The notes: generated by a model from the letters alone, not told the origin. A stretch of DNA of 64,000 nucleotides from an uncultured Bacilli bacterium (GCA_934141535.1 CAKPCH010000004.1:1-64000); one strand, 5' to 3'; counted from the first letter of the stretch, positions 43,963 to 54,391 are shown. Made by a program: numbers and translations.

Positions 43963-44402
43963 AAATATTAAGTATAAAAAATAAAACAAGATATTTAGAA
44001 GAATATATTAAGTTATGTTATTTAGAATGGTCAAATAAAGATATGGATTTATCTAATTACATAGAATATAAAAAAAGTAAAATCTTAAAATGTGATAATG
44101 TTATTAGTATTCTTGGGTTAATAGATAATGACACTTTAATAGGATTTATATCATTGTTTAAACAAGATGGTGAAGAGAGAAAAGATTTGACTCCATGGTA
44201 TGCGACAATGTATGTGAAGAAGGAATATAGAGGTAAAGGTTATTCTAAAATACTTAATGATGCAATAATAAAAGAAGCAAGATTATTAGGATATAATAAA
44301 CTATATTTAAAATCTGATTTAATAAATTATTATGAGAAATTTGATGCTAAATATATTTGTAAACTTAAAAATTTAGAAAATTTATATTATATTGACTTAT
44401 AG
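43959..44402 (+). CDS. GNAT-family acetyltransferase
   Basis: A 147-aa N-acetyltransferase with the acetyl-CoA motif ATMYVKKEYRGKGYSKILND (about residues 86-105) and the following KEARLLGYNKLYLKSD. The substrate is not assignable. The start overlaps the upstream small membrane protein by 4 bases (ATGA). Confidence 0.8.
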   Translation: MKILSIKNKTRYLEEYIKLCYLEWSNKDMDLSNYIEYKKSKILKCDNVISILGLIDNDTLIGFISLFKQDGEERKDLTPWYATMYVKKEYRGKGYSKILNDAIIKEARLLGYNKLYLKSDLINYYEKFDAKYICKLKNLENLYYIDL

Positions 44403-44405
44403 AAC

Positions 44406-44436
44406 TATAAAACTAACGAGTGTTAGTTTTTTTCTT
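44406..44436 (+). terminator. Terminator before parE
   Basis: AAACTAAC, GAG loop, TGTTAGTTT and a T run. Confidence 0.75.
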
Positions 44437-44454
44437 ATAAAATAAGACTTACCT

Positions 44455-44484
44455 TTGACTTTAAAAAATAAATTATGTTATAAT
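44455..44484 (+). promoter_or_regulatory. Sigma-A promoter of parE-parC
   Basis: TTGACT (44455-44460), 18-base spacer, perfect TATAAT (44479-44484), 18 bases before the parE ATG. Confidence 0.75.
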
Positions 44485-44502
44485 GGTTAAGGTGAAGTAA
44501 AA

Positions 44503-46413
44503 ATGGTAAAATATGATGAAAGCTCAATAAAAATATTAGAAGGACTTGAAGCAGTTAGAAAAAGACCAGGTATGTATATTGGTTCAACTGATAAAAGAGG
44601 ACTTCATCATCTCATATGGGAAATAGTAGATAACTCTATAGATGAAGTTATAAATGGTTTTGGTAATAAAATAAAAATAATACTTCATAAAGATCATAGC
44701 GTTAGTGTAGAAGATGAAGGTCGTGGTGTACCTGTAGGGATGCATTCTAGTGGTAAAAGTACTCCTGAAGTAATATATACAGTACTTCATGCTGGAGGTA
44801 AATTTGAAACTAGTGGTTATAAAGTATCTGGTGGGTTGCACGGAGTAGGTGCTAGTGTAGTAAATGCTTTAAGTAAATGGATGGAAGTAACTATTAAAAG
44901 AGATGGTTATGAATATTTTATTAGGTTTAAAGATGGTGGGCATGTTGATATACCTTTAACAAAAAGAGATAAGACATCTAAAACTGGTACTCGTGTTAGA
45001 TTTATGCCAGATGATGAAATATTTTCAACTACTAATTTTTCTTTTACTACAGTATGTGAAAGAATGCAAGAAAGCGCTTTTTTACTTGAAGGCTTAACTA
45101 TAGATATAACAGATGAAGAAGATAATAGACATGAAAGTTATTGTTATTCTGATGGTATTAAATCATTTGTCGATTATATAAATGAAGATAAAAATGTACT
45201 TCATAAAAGTACTGTATTTGATGGAGTTAAAGATAAAATAGATGTTAAAGTAGGTTTTCAATATACTGATTCATATTCAGAAAATATTATTTCATTTGTT
45301 AATAATGTAAAAACAAGTGATGGTGGTACTCATGAAGTAGGATTTAAAACTGCTCTTACAAGAGTATTTAATGAATATGCAAGAAATAATGGTTATTTAA
45401 AATCAAAAGATAAAAATTTAGAAGGACCAGATACAAGAGAAGGTTTAACTGCTGTAATAAGTTTAAAAATACCAGAAGAATTATTACAATTTGAAGGTCA
45501 AACTAAAGGTAAACTTGGTACACCGAGTGCTAGAACAGCAGTTGATTCAATTGTTGCAGAAAAACTTTCTTTCTTCCTTGAAGAAAATAAAGCTATTGCT
45601 ACTTTAATAGTAAATAAAATGCTTAAAAGTAGAAATGCTAGAGAAGCAGCACGTCGTGCTCGTGATGAAGCTAGAAATGGTAAAAAGAAAGATAAGAATG
45701 AGAGAACTATTAGTGGTAAATTAACACCTGCTCAAGCAAAGAATCCTAAAATTAATGAATTATTTTTAGTCGAAGGAGATTCAGCTGGAGGAAGTGCTAA
45801 AACAGGTAGAGATAGAAAATATCAAGCAATTCTTCCATTAAGAGGTAAAGTATTAAATACAGAACGTGCATCTCTTGAAGAAGCATATAAAAATGAAGAA
45901 ATTAATACTATGATATATGCAATAGGAGCAGGAGTTGGACCAAATTTTGATATAGAAGATTCTAATTATGATAAAGTAATAATTATGACAGATGCTGATG
46001 TTGATGGTTCTCATATTCAAATACTACTTTTAACATTCTTTTATAGATATATGCGTCCTTTAATAGAACAAGGACATCTTTATATAGCTATGCCACCATT
46101 ATATAAAATTGAGTGTGGTAAAGAAGGAGAGTATGCATGGACTGAAGATGATAGACGTGCTCTACTTGAAAAATATAAAGGAAAAAATACAAAAACACAA
46201 AGATATAAAGGTTTAGGAGAAATGGATGCTACTCAACTTTGGGAAACTACAATGGATCCTAAAACACGTAGTTTAATTAAAGTAAGTATAAATGATGCTT
46301 CTCTTGCTGATAAACGTGTTAGAGTACTTATGGGCGATAAGGTTGATCCTAGAAAAGAATGGATAGAGGAGAATGTAGAATTCTCATTAGAGGATAATTA
46401 TAAAATTAATTAG
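44503..46413 (+). CDS. parE: DNA topoisomerase IV subunit B
   Basis: A 636-aa type IIA topoisomerase ATPase subunit. GHKL motifs: LEAVRKRPGMYIGSTDKRGL, EIVDNSIDE, DEGRGVPVG and GGLHGVGASVVNALS. The TOPRIM region has ELFLVEGDSAGGSAKTGRDR and MTDADVDGSHIQ. ParE rather than GyrB is favoured by LPLRGKVLNTE and by the adjoining parC. The complex decatenates daughter chromosomes. The stop is 9 bases before parC. Confidence 0.9.
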   Translation: MVKYDESSIKILEGLEAVRKRPGMYIGSTDKRGLHHLIWEIVDNSIDEVINGFGNKIKIILHKDHSVSVEDEGRGVPVGMHSSGKSTPEVIYTVLHAGGKFETSGYKVSGGLHGVGASVVNALSKWMEVTIKRDGYEYFIRFKDGGHVDIPLTKRDKTSKTGTRVRFMPDDEIFSTTNFSFTTVCERMQESAFLLEGLTIDITDEEDNRHESYCYSDGIKSFVDYINEDKNVLHKSTVFDGVKDKIDVKVGFQYTDSYSENIISFVNNVKTSDGGTHEVGFKTALTRVFNEYARNNGYLKSKDKNLEGPDTREGLTAVISLKIPEELLQFEGQTKGKLGTPSARTAVDSIVAEKLSFFLEENKAIATLIVNKMLKSRNAREAARRARDEARNGKKKDKNERTISGKLTPAQAKNPKINELFLVEGDSAGGSAKTGRDRKYQAILPLRGKVLNTERASLEEAYKNEEINTMIYAIGAGVGPNFDIEDSNYDKVIIMTDADVDGSHIQILLLTFFYRYMRPLIEQGHLYIAMPPLYKIECGKEGEYAWTEDDRRALLEKYKGKNTKTQRYKGLGEMDATQLWETTMDPKTRSLIKVSINDASLADKRVRVLMGDKVDPRKEWIEENVEFSLEDNYKIN

Positions 46414-46422
46414 GAGTGAAGT

Positions 46423-48969
46423 ATGAAGAAGAAAAATGACGAAACAATAGAAGTATTAGGCCGAATTTATGATTACACTCTAGAAGAAATCATGGGAGAA
46501 AGATTTGGAGAGTATGCTAAAGATATAATACAAAATCGTGCTATTCCAGATGTTAGAGATGGACTAAAACCAGTACAAAGAAGAATACTTTATGCCATGT
46601 TTAGAGATAAGAATACATATGAAAAAGCACATAAAAAAAGTGCTACTGCAGTAGGAAATGTAATGGGTCATTATCACCCACATGGAGACTCTAGCATATA
46701 TGAAGCTATGGTTCATATGTCACAATGGTGGAAACAAAATGAATGCTATATAGATATGCATGGTAATAATGGTTCTATGGATGGAGATAGTGCAGCAGCA
46801 ATGCGTTATACTGAAGCACGTTTATCTAAAATAAGTGGAGAACTTTTAAAAGATATAGATAAAGATACAATAGAATGGGCTCCAAACTTTGATGATACAC
46901 TTTATGAACCAGTAGTACTACCTGCTAAATATCCTAATCTTTTAGTAAATGGATCTAAGGGAATAAGTGCTGGTTATGCAACAGAAATTCCTCCTCATAA
47001 TCTTGGAGAAGTAATAGATGCTACAATAAAAAGAATAGATTCTCCAAATTGTAGATTAGATACAATATTAGAAATAATAAAGGGACCAGATTTTCCAACA
47101 GGGGCAATAGTAGAAGGTAAAAAACAAATAATAGAAGCTTTAACTACTGGACGTGGAAAAGTTATTATTAGAAGTAAATATGAATTAATAGAAGAAAAAA
47201 ATAAAAAACAAATATTAATACATGAAATACCTTTTGAGGTTAATAAAGCACAACTTGTAAAAAAAATATCAGATATTATATATGATAAAAAAATAGATGG
47301 ATTAATTGAAGTTAGAGATGAATCTGATAGAGAAGAAAAAGTTAGAATCGCTATAGATTTAAAACGAGATGCTAATACAGAAAATATTATTAATTATTTA
47401 ATGAAGAACACTGATTTACAAATAAGTTATTCATATAATATGATTGCTATAGTAAATAAAAGACCAATGCAAGTTGGCGTTGTTGATGTTCTTGATGCTT
47501 ATATAAGTCATCAAAAAGAAGTTATAACACGAAGAACTAAGTTTGACTTAGAACATGCTCAAGCTAGAATGCATATAGTAGAAGGACTTATAAAAGCACT
47601 TGATATATTAGATGAGATAATAAAAACTATAAGATCTAGTAAAAATAAGAGTGATGCTATTAAAAATTTAGTAGAACTATATAAATTTAGTGAACTTCAA
47701 GCAGATGCTATAGTAAGTTTACAATTATATAGATTAACTAATACAGATGTTGATGTTCTAAAAGAAGAATATAATAATTTACTTAAAGTTATTAGTATAC
47801 TGGAAAGTATATTAAATGATGAAGAAAAATTAAAGAGTGTTATGAAACAAGAATTAAAACAAATAAAGACTGAGTATGGAACACCTAGAAAAACTTTAAT
47901 AAAAGATGAGATAACAGAAATAAAAATTGACACAACTGCTATGATACCAAAAGAAGATTGTATAGTAGTAGTAACTAAAGATGGTTATGTAAAAAGAGTA
48001 TCAAAAAGAAGTTATTCATCTACAACTGATAAGACTGGTCTTAAAGAACAAGATTATATTATAGGCATGTTTGAATTAAATACTATGGATACTATACTTT
48101 TATTTACTGATATAGGTAATTATTTATATGTACCAGTACATGAATTACCTGATATGAAATGGAAAGATTTAGGTAAACATATAAGTAATATAATTAAAAT
48201 AAATCCAGAAGAAAATATAATAGATGCTTTAGCAATCACTGATTTTGATACTAATGATTATATAACTGTATTTACAGAACAAGGTATGATAAAACGTACA
48301 TTAATTAGTGATTTAAAAGTACTTCGTTATTCTAAACCAATGCCATATATTAAATTAAAAGATAATGATTTAGTTACAAATATATCTAAAGTACAAGGTA
48401 GTGATGTATTTATAACTACAAAATGTGGTATGGGACTTAGATATTCAATAGAAGAAGTACCAATTATAGGTAGTAGAGCTAGTGGTGTTAAAGCAATAAG
48501 TCTTAAAAATGATGTTGTAGTAAGTGGTAGTGTATTTATGGGTGATGAATATATTTCTATATTTACTACTAAGAATACTGGTAAAAGAGTTAAATTAAAT
48601 GAATTTGAACCAATATCAAGAGCACGCCGTGGTATACAAATAATAAGAGATGTAAAAACAAATCCATATTATATATTAAAATCATTTATAATTAATTCTA
48701 AACATAATGTAGGTTTAAAATTTAAAGAAGATATAGAAACTATAAAATTAACTGAACTTCCAATAGCAGATAGATATTCAACAGGTACCACACTTTCTAA
48801 ACATCAAATGCTAGATGTATTTATAGAAAAAGAATTAGAAAATCCAATTAAACAAGAAAAAGCTATTGTAGAAGCTAAAACAATAGAAAAAGAAGATATA
48901 TCTTTAGAATCTATAGATAATAAAATTATGACTATTGATGACTTTTTAGATGATATGAATATAGAATAA
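46423..48969 (+). CDS. parC: DNA topoisomerase IV subunit A
   Basis: An 848-aa DNA-cleaving subunit. The winged-helix region is RAIPDVRDGLKPVQRRILYA followed by KKSATAVGNVMGHYHPHGDSSIYEAM. The catalytic Tyr is in AMRYTEARLSK (about residue 128). The C-terminal beta-pinwheel has six degenerate blades (VVVTKDGYVKRVSKRSYSST, ITVFTEQGMIKRT). It lacks a clear GyrA box, supporting ParC. Translated behind TAGGAGTG. Confidence 0.92.
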   Translation: MKKKNDETIEVLGRIYDYTLEEIMGERFGEYAKDIIQNRAIPDVRDGLKPVQRRILYAMFRDKNTYEKAHKKSATAVGNVMGHYHPHGDSSIYEAMVHMSQWWKQNECYIDMHGNNGSMDGDSAAAMRYTEARLSKISGELLKDIDKDTIEWAPNFDDTLYEPVVLPAKYPNLLVNGSKGISAGYATEIPPHNLGEVIDATIKRIDSPNCRLDTILEIIKGPDFPTGAIVEGKKQIIEALTTGRGKVIIRSKYELIEEKNKKQILIHEIPFEVNKAQLVKKISDIIYDKKIDGLIEVRDESDREEKVRIAIDLKRDANTENIINYLMKNTDLQISYSYNMIAIVNKRPMQVGVVDVLDAYISHQKEVITRRTKFDLEHAQARMHIVEGLIKALDILDEIIKTIRSSKNKSDAIKNLVELYKFSELQADAIVSLQLYRLTNTDVDVLKEEYNNLLKVISILESILNDEEKLKSVMKQELKQIKTEYGTPRKTLIKDEITEIKIDTTAMIPKEDCIVVVTKDGYVKRVSKRSYSSTTDKTGLKEQDYIIGMFELNTMDTILLFTDIGNYLYVPVHELPDMKWKDLGKHISNIIKINPEENIIDALAITDFDTNDYITVFTEQGMIKRTLISDLKVLRYSKPMPYIKLKDNDLVTNISKVQGSDVFITTKCGMGLRYSIEEVPIIGSRASGVKAISLKNDVVVSGSVFMGDEYISIFTTKNTGKRVKLNEFEPISRARRGIQIIRDVKTNPYYILKSFIINSKHNVGLKFKEDIETIKLTELPIADRYSTGTTLSKHQMLDVFIEKELENPIKQEKAIVEAKTIEKEDISLESIDNKIMTIDDFLDDMNIE

Positions 48970-49001
48970 AAGCACTTACAATTTGTAAATGCTTTTATTT
49001 T
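48968..49001. terminator. Convergent terminator after parC
   Basis: AAAAGCACTTACAA and TTGTAAATGCTTTT pair, with T runs on both strands. Confidence 0.75.
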
Positions 49002-49498
49002 AACTTCTTTTGATGTTCTATATCCATTTTTTTATTTATTAAATCTAATATATAATCATAATCTAAATTACAAGTTTCTAAACTTCTAATATTAATTAAT
49101 ATATTATTTAAATATTCATCAACCTTAGCACAAAACTTAGATTTTCTATTTTCAATAAAATTCTCATATATTATAGGTCTGTTTTTGTAGCATTCATTAA
49201 CATATCTAATACTATATTTATCATTATTTAGACTAATCATTACATTTTTATTATTACAATAAATAAAATAACTAATACCATATTTATTTGTAGCAGGTTT
49301 AATATGATTATCATTAGCATACGTTACAATATATTTAAAAAGAATAGAAATGTTTTTATATAATTTTATTTTTTCTTGTTCATTTAAAGTATTCATATAA
49401 TCATCTATAGATTTATATTTATCCATAAGACAAAATAAAAAAGTAAATGTATTGACTATATTTTCTCTTCTAATTTGTTTTTCACTTTTTCCTTCCAT
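48995..49498 (-). CDS. Unknown small protein
   Basis: A 167-aa soluble, Asn/Lys/Tyr-rich protein without signal peptide. Visible features: a helical N-terminal half (NIVNTFTFLFCLMDKYKSID, IKLYKNISILFKYIV) and a central beta-hairpin (YGISYFIYCNNKNVMISLNN). GAGGAGAAAAT precedes the ATG, so expression is likely. Not recognised; it stands alone between parC and uvrC. Confidence 0.5.
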   Translation of the reverse strand: MEGKSEKQIRRENIVNTFTFLFCLMDKYKSIDDYMNTLNEQEKIKLYKNISILFKYIVTYANDNHIKPATNKYGISYFIYCNNKNVMISLNNDKYSIRYVNECYKNRPIIYENFIENRKSKFCAKVDEYLNNILINIRSLETCNLDYDYILDLINKKMDIEHQKKLK

Positions 49499-49611
49499 AT
49501 TTTCTCCTCAATAAAACAATCCTATATTAGCACACTTTTTCTCTAAATACAATATAAAACAATATTTAAAATTATAAAATATGTGCTATAATACTAGGGT
49601 GAGGTGATAAT

Positions 49612-51387
49612 ATGACTTCAAACCATGAAAAATTAAGAGATAAATTATTAAATTTACCTATGAAACCTGGGTGCTATTTAATGAAGAATAGTGACGGCGT
49701 TATTATTTATGTAGGTAAAGCTAAGAAGTTAAAGAATAGAGTTAATTCATATTTTAGAGGTAAACACTATGGAAAAACTGCTAAACTTGTTAGTGAAATA
49801 GATGATTTTGAATATATAGTTGTAGATAGTGAAATAGAATCTTTAATATTAGAGATTAATTTAATTAAAAAATATGATCCTAAATATAATATTCTTTTAA
49901 GAGATGATAAAAGTTATCCTTATATAGAACTTACACGAAATGATGTCCCAACATTAAAAGTAGTAAGAAATTTAAATAGAAAGAAAAAAGCAGATTATTT
50001 ATTTGGCCCATATCCTAATGTGGGTGCTGCAAGAAGTGTTGTTAATTTACTTAATAGAATATATCCATTAAGAAAATGTAATACATATCAAAAAAAACCA
50101 TGTCTTTATTATCACATAAATGAGTGTTTAGGTTATTGTACTCATAAAGTAGATAAAGAAGTTATAGATAACATGAGACAGGAAATAATTAAATTTTTAA
50201 ATGGAGATCATAGTATAGTTACAAAAAAATTACATGATAAAATGAATTATGAAAGTAGTTTATTACATTTTGAAAAAGCAAAAGAATATAAAGATTTATT
50301 AGACTATATTAATATAACTCTTACTCATCAAGAAGTAGAACTTAAAGATAATGTAAATAGAGATGTTTTTGGTTATTACTTTGATAAGGGTTATTTAAGT
50401 ATACAAGTATTCTTTATTAGAGGTTCTAAAATAGTAGAAAGAAAAAGTAAAATATTTGATATAGTTGATGATATAGATGAAGAACTTACTAGATATATAG
50501 CTAGATTTTATAACGATTTAAATAAACCAAAAGAGGTTTTAGTACCATCTATAGTAGATAGTGAATTATTATCTAAATATCTAGATTTAAATGTAAAAAA
50601 ACCTTTAAAAGGAGAAAAATTAAAATTAATTAATAAAGCATGTGAGAATGCTAAAATAAGTTTAGAAGAAAAATTTGAACTTATAAAACGTGATGAAGAG
50701 AAAACTATAGGTGCTAATGAAGAGTTAAAAAATATACTTGGTTTAGATAAATTATCAAGAATTGAAATATTTGATAATGCTCATCTATTTGGAACTTATA
50801 ATGTATCTGGAATGGTAGTTTATATAGATGGTAAGCCTTCTAAAAATGATTATAGAAAGTTTAAAATAAGTGTTGATAAAAATGATGATTATCAAACTAT
50901 GAAAGAAGTAATATATAGAAGATATTTTAGAGTACTTAAAGATAATCTAGAACGTCCAGACTTAATAATAGTAGATGGTGGTGTAGGACAAATAAATGTA
51001 GCACGTAAAGTTGTTAATGATTTAAATCTTTATATACCAGTAGTAGCATTAAAAAAGGATAATAAGCATACAACAAGTGCACTTTTAGCATTCACTCCAT
51101 TAGAAGAAGTAAGTATAGATAAAAGAAGTAATCTATTTTATTTACTAGAAAGAATGCAAGATGAAGTACATGGGTTTACTATAAATTATCATAAAAAAAT
51201 AAGAAGTAAAGGATCACTTTCAAGTATATTAGATAATATAGATGGAATAGGGGAAAAAAGAAAAAAAGAATTATTAAAAAAATATAAAACAATAAATAAA
51301 ATTAAAGAATCAAGTATTGAAGAATTAGAAACTATATTACCAAAAAATATAGCTAATAATTTACTAGATTTTTTAAATAATTTATAA
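49612..51387 (+). CDS. uvrC: Excinuclease ABC subunit C
   Basis: A 591-aa UvrC. The GIY-YIG nuclease domain is at the N-terminus (LPMKPGCYLMKNSDGVIIYV, GKAKKLKNRVNSYF). UVR motif (LHFEKAKEYKDLL) near residue 225. The RNase H-like second nuclease includes RIEIFDNAHLFGT and LIIVDGGVGQINVA. A HhH tail contains IDGIGEKRKKELLKKY. It incises both sides of lesions recognised by UvrAB. uvsE at 8843 gives the genome a second UV repair route. Confidence 0.95.
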   Translation: MTSNHEKLRDKLLNLPMKPGCYLMKNSDGVIIYVGKAKKLKNRVNSYFRGKHYGKTAKLVSEIDDFEYIVVDSEIESLILEINLIKKYDPKYNILLRDDKSYPYIELTRNDVPTLKVVRNLNRKKKADYLFGPYPNVGAARSVVNLLNRIYPLRKCNTYQKKPCLYYHINECLGYCTHKVDKEVIDNMRQEIIKFLNGDHSIVTKKLHDKMNYESSLLHFEKAKEYKDLLDYINITLTHQEVELKDNVNRDVFGYYFDKGYLSIQVFFIRGSKIVERKSKIFDIVDDIDEELTRYIARFYNDLNKPKEVLVPSIVDSELLSKYLDLNVKKPLKGEKLKLINKACENAKISLEEKFELIKRDEEKTIGANEELKNILGLDKLSRIEIFDNAHLFGTYNVSGMVVYIDGKPSKNDYRKFKISVDKNDDYQTMKEVIYRRYFRVLKDNLERPDLIIVDGGVGQINVARKVVNDLNLYIPVVALKKDNKHTTSALLAFTPLEEVSIDKRSNLFYLLERMQDEVHGFTINYHKKIRSKGSLSSILDNIDGIGEKRKKELLKKYKTINKIKESSIEELETILPKNIANNLLDFLNNL

Positions 51388-51406
51388 AAAATATTCAGGT
51401 GGGTTT

Positions 51407-52309
51407 ATGGAAAAAATAATAGATAAAATAAAGCATCATAAAGTGTTAGGTGCTAATGATATAAAATATATAATAGATATACTTAAAAATAAATATGATA
51501 TAAGTGATTATGTTAAAAAAGTTGAATTTCATACTCCAGATAGTTTTTGTATGATGACATATAATGTAAATATAAAAACTTTAAGTATAAATAAAATATA
51601 TAAAAGACAATTAATAAATGAAATATCAAATATACCTAATTTAAGAATTTCTATTGTTGATAATAGGAATGAATATTTAATTGATACATATAATTTGATT
51701 TTAATATTTGATTTATTACATGAATTAAGACATATGATGCAGTGGAAAGAATATGATAAACATACAAATATTATTATTAATTCTTCATTAGATAGCGTAG
51801 GTATATCTAGCAAGTATTATAGTAAATATTGGATAAGTTATTATATAGAACATGATGCTAATATGTTTGCTGGTGAATATATAATAAAGTTAATTAATAA
51901 TGAATTAAATGATGTATTTGATGATAAAGTTAAAGGATTTATAAATAGATATGTTATAGATAATATTTTAAGAGCTTATGGATATGAAATGGATTATAAT
52001 AATTCAAAATATGAAAGAAAATATGCCTTACATAGTCCTTCTAACTTATTACAAAAATTAATGTTTATAGATTCTACATGTAATTATAAAAAGTTTAAAA
52101 AGTTAAGTAATAGAATTAAATTATTAGAACAACAAGATCTAACATATTTAGAAAAAATTAAATTAGGTTTAAATATTGATGATGATTTAATAGATTATTT
52201 AATTAGTCTTTGTACCACAAATACAAGAGTTAATAATATATTTGAAGAATTACAAAATAAAGAAGATAATAACTTTAACGTTAAAACTAAAAAAAGGATT
52301 TCTTTTTAG
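51407..52309 (+). CDS. Putative zinc metalloprotease-like protein
   Basis: A 300-aa soluble protein with a classic HExxH in DLLHELRHMMQW (about residues 107-111) and a downstream glutamate in YYIEHDANMFAGEYII (about 148-158), the geometry of gluzincin-like metalloproteases. The rest is AT-biased and not recognised. It lies 19 bases after uvrC and overlaps nothing; proS follows in 37 bases. Substrate unknown; phage-like or toxin-like origin is not excluded. Confidence 0.55.
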   Translation: MEKIIDKIKHHKVLGANDIKYIIDILKNKYDISDYVKKVEFHTPDSFCMMTYNVNIKTLSINKIYKRQLINEISNIPNLRISIVDNRNEYLIDTYNLILIFDLLHELRHMMQWKEYDKHTNIIINSSLDSVGISSKYYSKYWISYYIEHDANMFAGEYIIKLINNELNDVFDDKVKGFINRYVIDNILRAYGYEMDYNNSKYERKYALHSPSNLLQKLMFIDSTCNYKKFKKLSNRIKLLEQQDLTYLEKIKLGLNIDDDLIDYLISLCTTNTRVNNIFEELQNKEDNNFNVKTKKRISF

Positions 52310-52346
52310 ATATTTATTTGATATAATTGATAAAGGAGTTGATATT

Positions 52347-53771
52347 ATGGCAAATAAAGCTATAACAAGTAGAGATATAGATTTTGCCAAATGGTATACT
52401 GATGTAGTAAAGGCTGCACATTTAGCAGATTATTCTAATGTAAAAGGATGTACAGTTTTTGAACCAAATGGATATGCCATATGGGAAAGAATACAACAAG
52501 AAATGGATAAGATGTTTAAAAAAACTGGACATAAAAATGTATATATGCCATTACTTATACCAGAAAACTTAATGAAAAAAGAAGGAGATTTAATTAATGG
52601 ATTTGCTCCTGAAGTTGCATGGGTTACAATTGGAGGACAAAAAGAATTAGATGAACGTCTTTGTATAAGACCTACTAGTGAAACATTATTTAGTGATTAT
52701 TATTCAAATAAAGTAAAATCATATAGAGATTTACCTTTAAAATATAATCAATGGTGTAGTGTTATGCGTTGGGAAAAAGAAACAAGACCTTTCTTAAGAA
52801 GTCGTGAATTCTTATGGCAAGAAGGACATACTGTTCATGCTACTAAAATAGAAGCAGAAAAAGAAACAAGAGACATGCTAAATGTTTATAAAGAGTTCTT
52901 TGAAAAATATTTAGCTATACCAGTTATAACAGGAAGAAAAACAGAAAAAGAAAAATTTGCAGGTGCTGAATATACATTAACTATAGAAGCATTAATGTAT
53001 AATGGTGTATCATTGCAATCAGGTACAAGTCATTATTTTGGACAAAAATTTAGTGAAGCTTATGATATTAAATTTTTAAATAAAAATAATGAATTAGAAT
53101 ATGCTTATCAAACTTCATGGGGAACTACTACACGAATGATAGGGGCTCTTATAATGGTACATAGTGATGATGATGGATTAGTTTTACCACCTATGATAGC
53201 GCCTAATCAAGTAGCTATTATACCAATTAATGATAATGAAGAAGTTAATAACTTAACTAAAAAAATAGAAGAAGAGTTATTAGAGAATAATATAAGTTGT
53301 TATATAGATAATACTGATAAATCAGCAGGATTTAAATTTGCTGAAGCAGAAGTAAATGGTATACCAGTTAGAATAGAAGTAGGACCTCGTGATTTAAAAG
53401 AAAATAAAATAACAGTAGCTCGTCGTGATACAAAAGAAAAATATACAATAGATTTAAATACAAATATAGTAGAATATGTTAAAGATTTAATGAATCAAAT
53501 TCAAAAAGATATGTATGATAGGGCACTAAATAGAAGAAACTCACAAACATTTGAAGCATATAACTTAAAAGAAGTAGAAGATATAATGAATACACAACCA
53601 GGTTTTGTTAAAGCTATGTGGTGTGGTGATGAAGCATGTGAATTAAAAATGAAAGAGATACGTGGTACTAAATCAAGATGTATATTAGAGGGTGCTAAAC
53701 CAATTGATGATAAATGCGTTGTATGTGGTAAAGATGCTAAAGAACTTGTTGTATGGGGAATTCAATATTAA
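52347..53771 (+). CDS. proS: Prolyl-tRNA synthetase (short, archaeal/eukaryal type)
   Basis: A 474-aa class II synthetase. Motif 2 region: LPLKYNQWCSVMRWEKETRP then FLRSREFLWQEGHT. Motif 3: QTSWGTTTRMIGALIMVHSD. The anticodon-binding domain (VAIIPIN) and a C-terminal zinc-type domain (AMWCGDEACELKMKE, CVVCGK) follow. It has no bacterial-type editing insert between motifs 2 and 3, so it is the ProS-type-3 form known from some Firmicutes and Mollicutes. ATG 52347 behind AAAGGAG; an overlapping longer frame from 52242 is rejected. Confidence 0.94.
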   Translation: MANKAITSRDIDFAKWYTDVVKAAHLADYSNVKGCTVFEPNGYAIWERIQQEMDKMFKKTGHKNVYMPLLIPENLMKKEGDLINGFAPEVAWVTIGGQKELDERLCIRPTSETLFSDYYSNKVKSYRDLPLKYNQWCSVMRWEKETRPFLRSREFLWQEGHTVHATKIEAEKETRDMLNVYKEFFEKYLAIPVITGRKTEKEKFAGAEYTLTIEALMYNGVSLQSGTSHYFGQKFSEAYDIKFLNKNNELEYAYQTSWGTTTRMIGALIMVHSDDDGLVLPPMIAPNQVAIIPINDNEEVNNLTKKIEEELLENNISCYIDNTDKSAGFKFAEAEVNGIPVRIEVGPRDLKENKITVARRDTKEKYTIDLNTNIVEYVKDLMNQIQKDMYDRALNRRNSQTFEAYNLKEVEDIMNTQPGFVKAMWCGDEACELKMKEIRGTKSRCILEGAKPIDDKCVVCGKDAKELVVWGIQY

Positions 53772-53793
53772 TAAATAAAGGAGAAAATAAATA

Positions 53794-54336
53794 ATGGATG
53801 AAATTTTAATGAATACAGAACTTGAAATGCAAACAGCTATTGAAAATATGGAAAAAAGATTTTTAAATATACGTGCTGGTCGTGCTAATCCAGCAATGTT
53901 AGATGGTGTTATGGTAAATTATTATGGTTCAGATACACCATTAAAACAATTAGCGACTATTAGTATACCAGAAGCTAGACAGTTATGTATAAAACCTTTT
54001 GATAGATCAAGTATAAGTGCTATAGAAAAAGGAATATATGAAGCAAATATTGGACTTACTCCAAATAATAATGGAGAAATGATTATTTTAAATATTCCAG
54101 CACTTACAGAAGATACTAGAAGAAGTTATGTAAAACAAGCAAAAGAATATGCAGAAGATTGTAAAATAGTATTAAGAAATATAAGACAAGATTCTAATTC
54201 AGATATTAAAAAATTAGAATTACCTGAAGATGATGTAAAAAGTGCTCAAGAAGAAGTACAAGAATTAATAAATAAATATAATAAAATAGTAGATGAAAAA
54301 TTAAAAGTAAAAGAGAATGAATTAATGACTGTATAA
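53794..54336 (+). CDS. frr: Ribosome recycling factor
   Basis: A 180-aa RRF. Core: NMEKRFLNIRAGRANPAMLD, VNYYGSDTPLKQLATISIPE, FDRSSISAIEKGI, IILNIPALTEDTRR then SYVKQAKEYAEDCKIVLRNI. It splits post-termination ribosomes with EF-G. AAAGGAGAA precedes the ATG. It ends in a strong terminator that was partly copied upstream of the CalY-like gene at 41498. Confidence 0.96.
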   Translation: MDEILMNTELEMQTAIENMEKRFLNIRAGRANPAMLDGVMVNYYGSDTPLKQLATISIPEARQLCIKPFDRSSISAIEKGIYEANIGLTPNNNGEMIILNIPALTEDTRRSYVKQAKEYAEDCKIVLRNIRQDSNSDIKKLELPEDDVKSAQEEVQELINKYNKIVDEKLKVKENELMTV

Positions 54337-54355
54337 TTTGAATATTCTGATTGAA

Positions 54356-54391
54356 AACAAGTAAATTTTCGAAAATATTACTTGTTTTTTT
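54356..54391 (+). terminator. frr terminator
   Basis: AACAAGTAAATTTTC and GAAAATATTACTTGTT form a stem with a single bulge, followed by seven T. The right arm and T run recur at 41378-41391. Confidence 0.8.

Noticed and set aside
44503..48969. Calling the pair gyrB-gyrA.
   Set aside because: ParE-like LPLRGKVLNTE, ParC-like HKKSATAVGNVMGHYHPHGD and lack of a clear GyrA box favour topoisomerase IV.
52310..52346. T-box or other riboswitch before proS.
   Set aside because: Only 37 bases separate it from the previous gene, too short for a T-box. The one-base gap before alaS excludes one there too.
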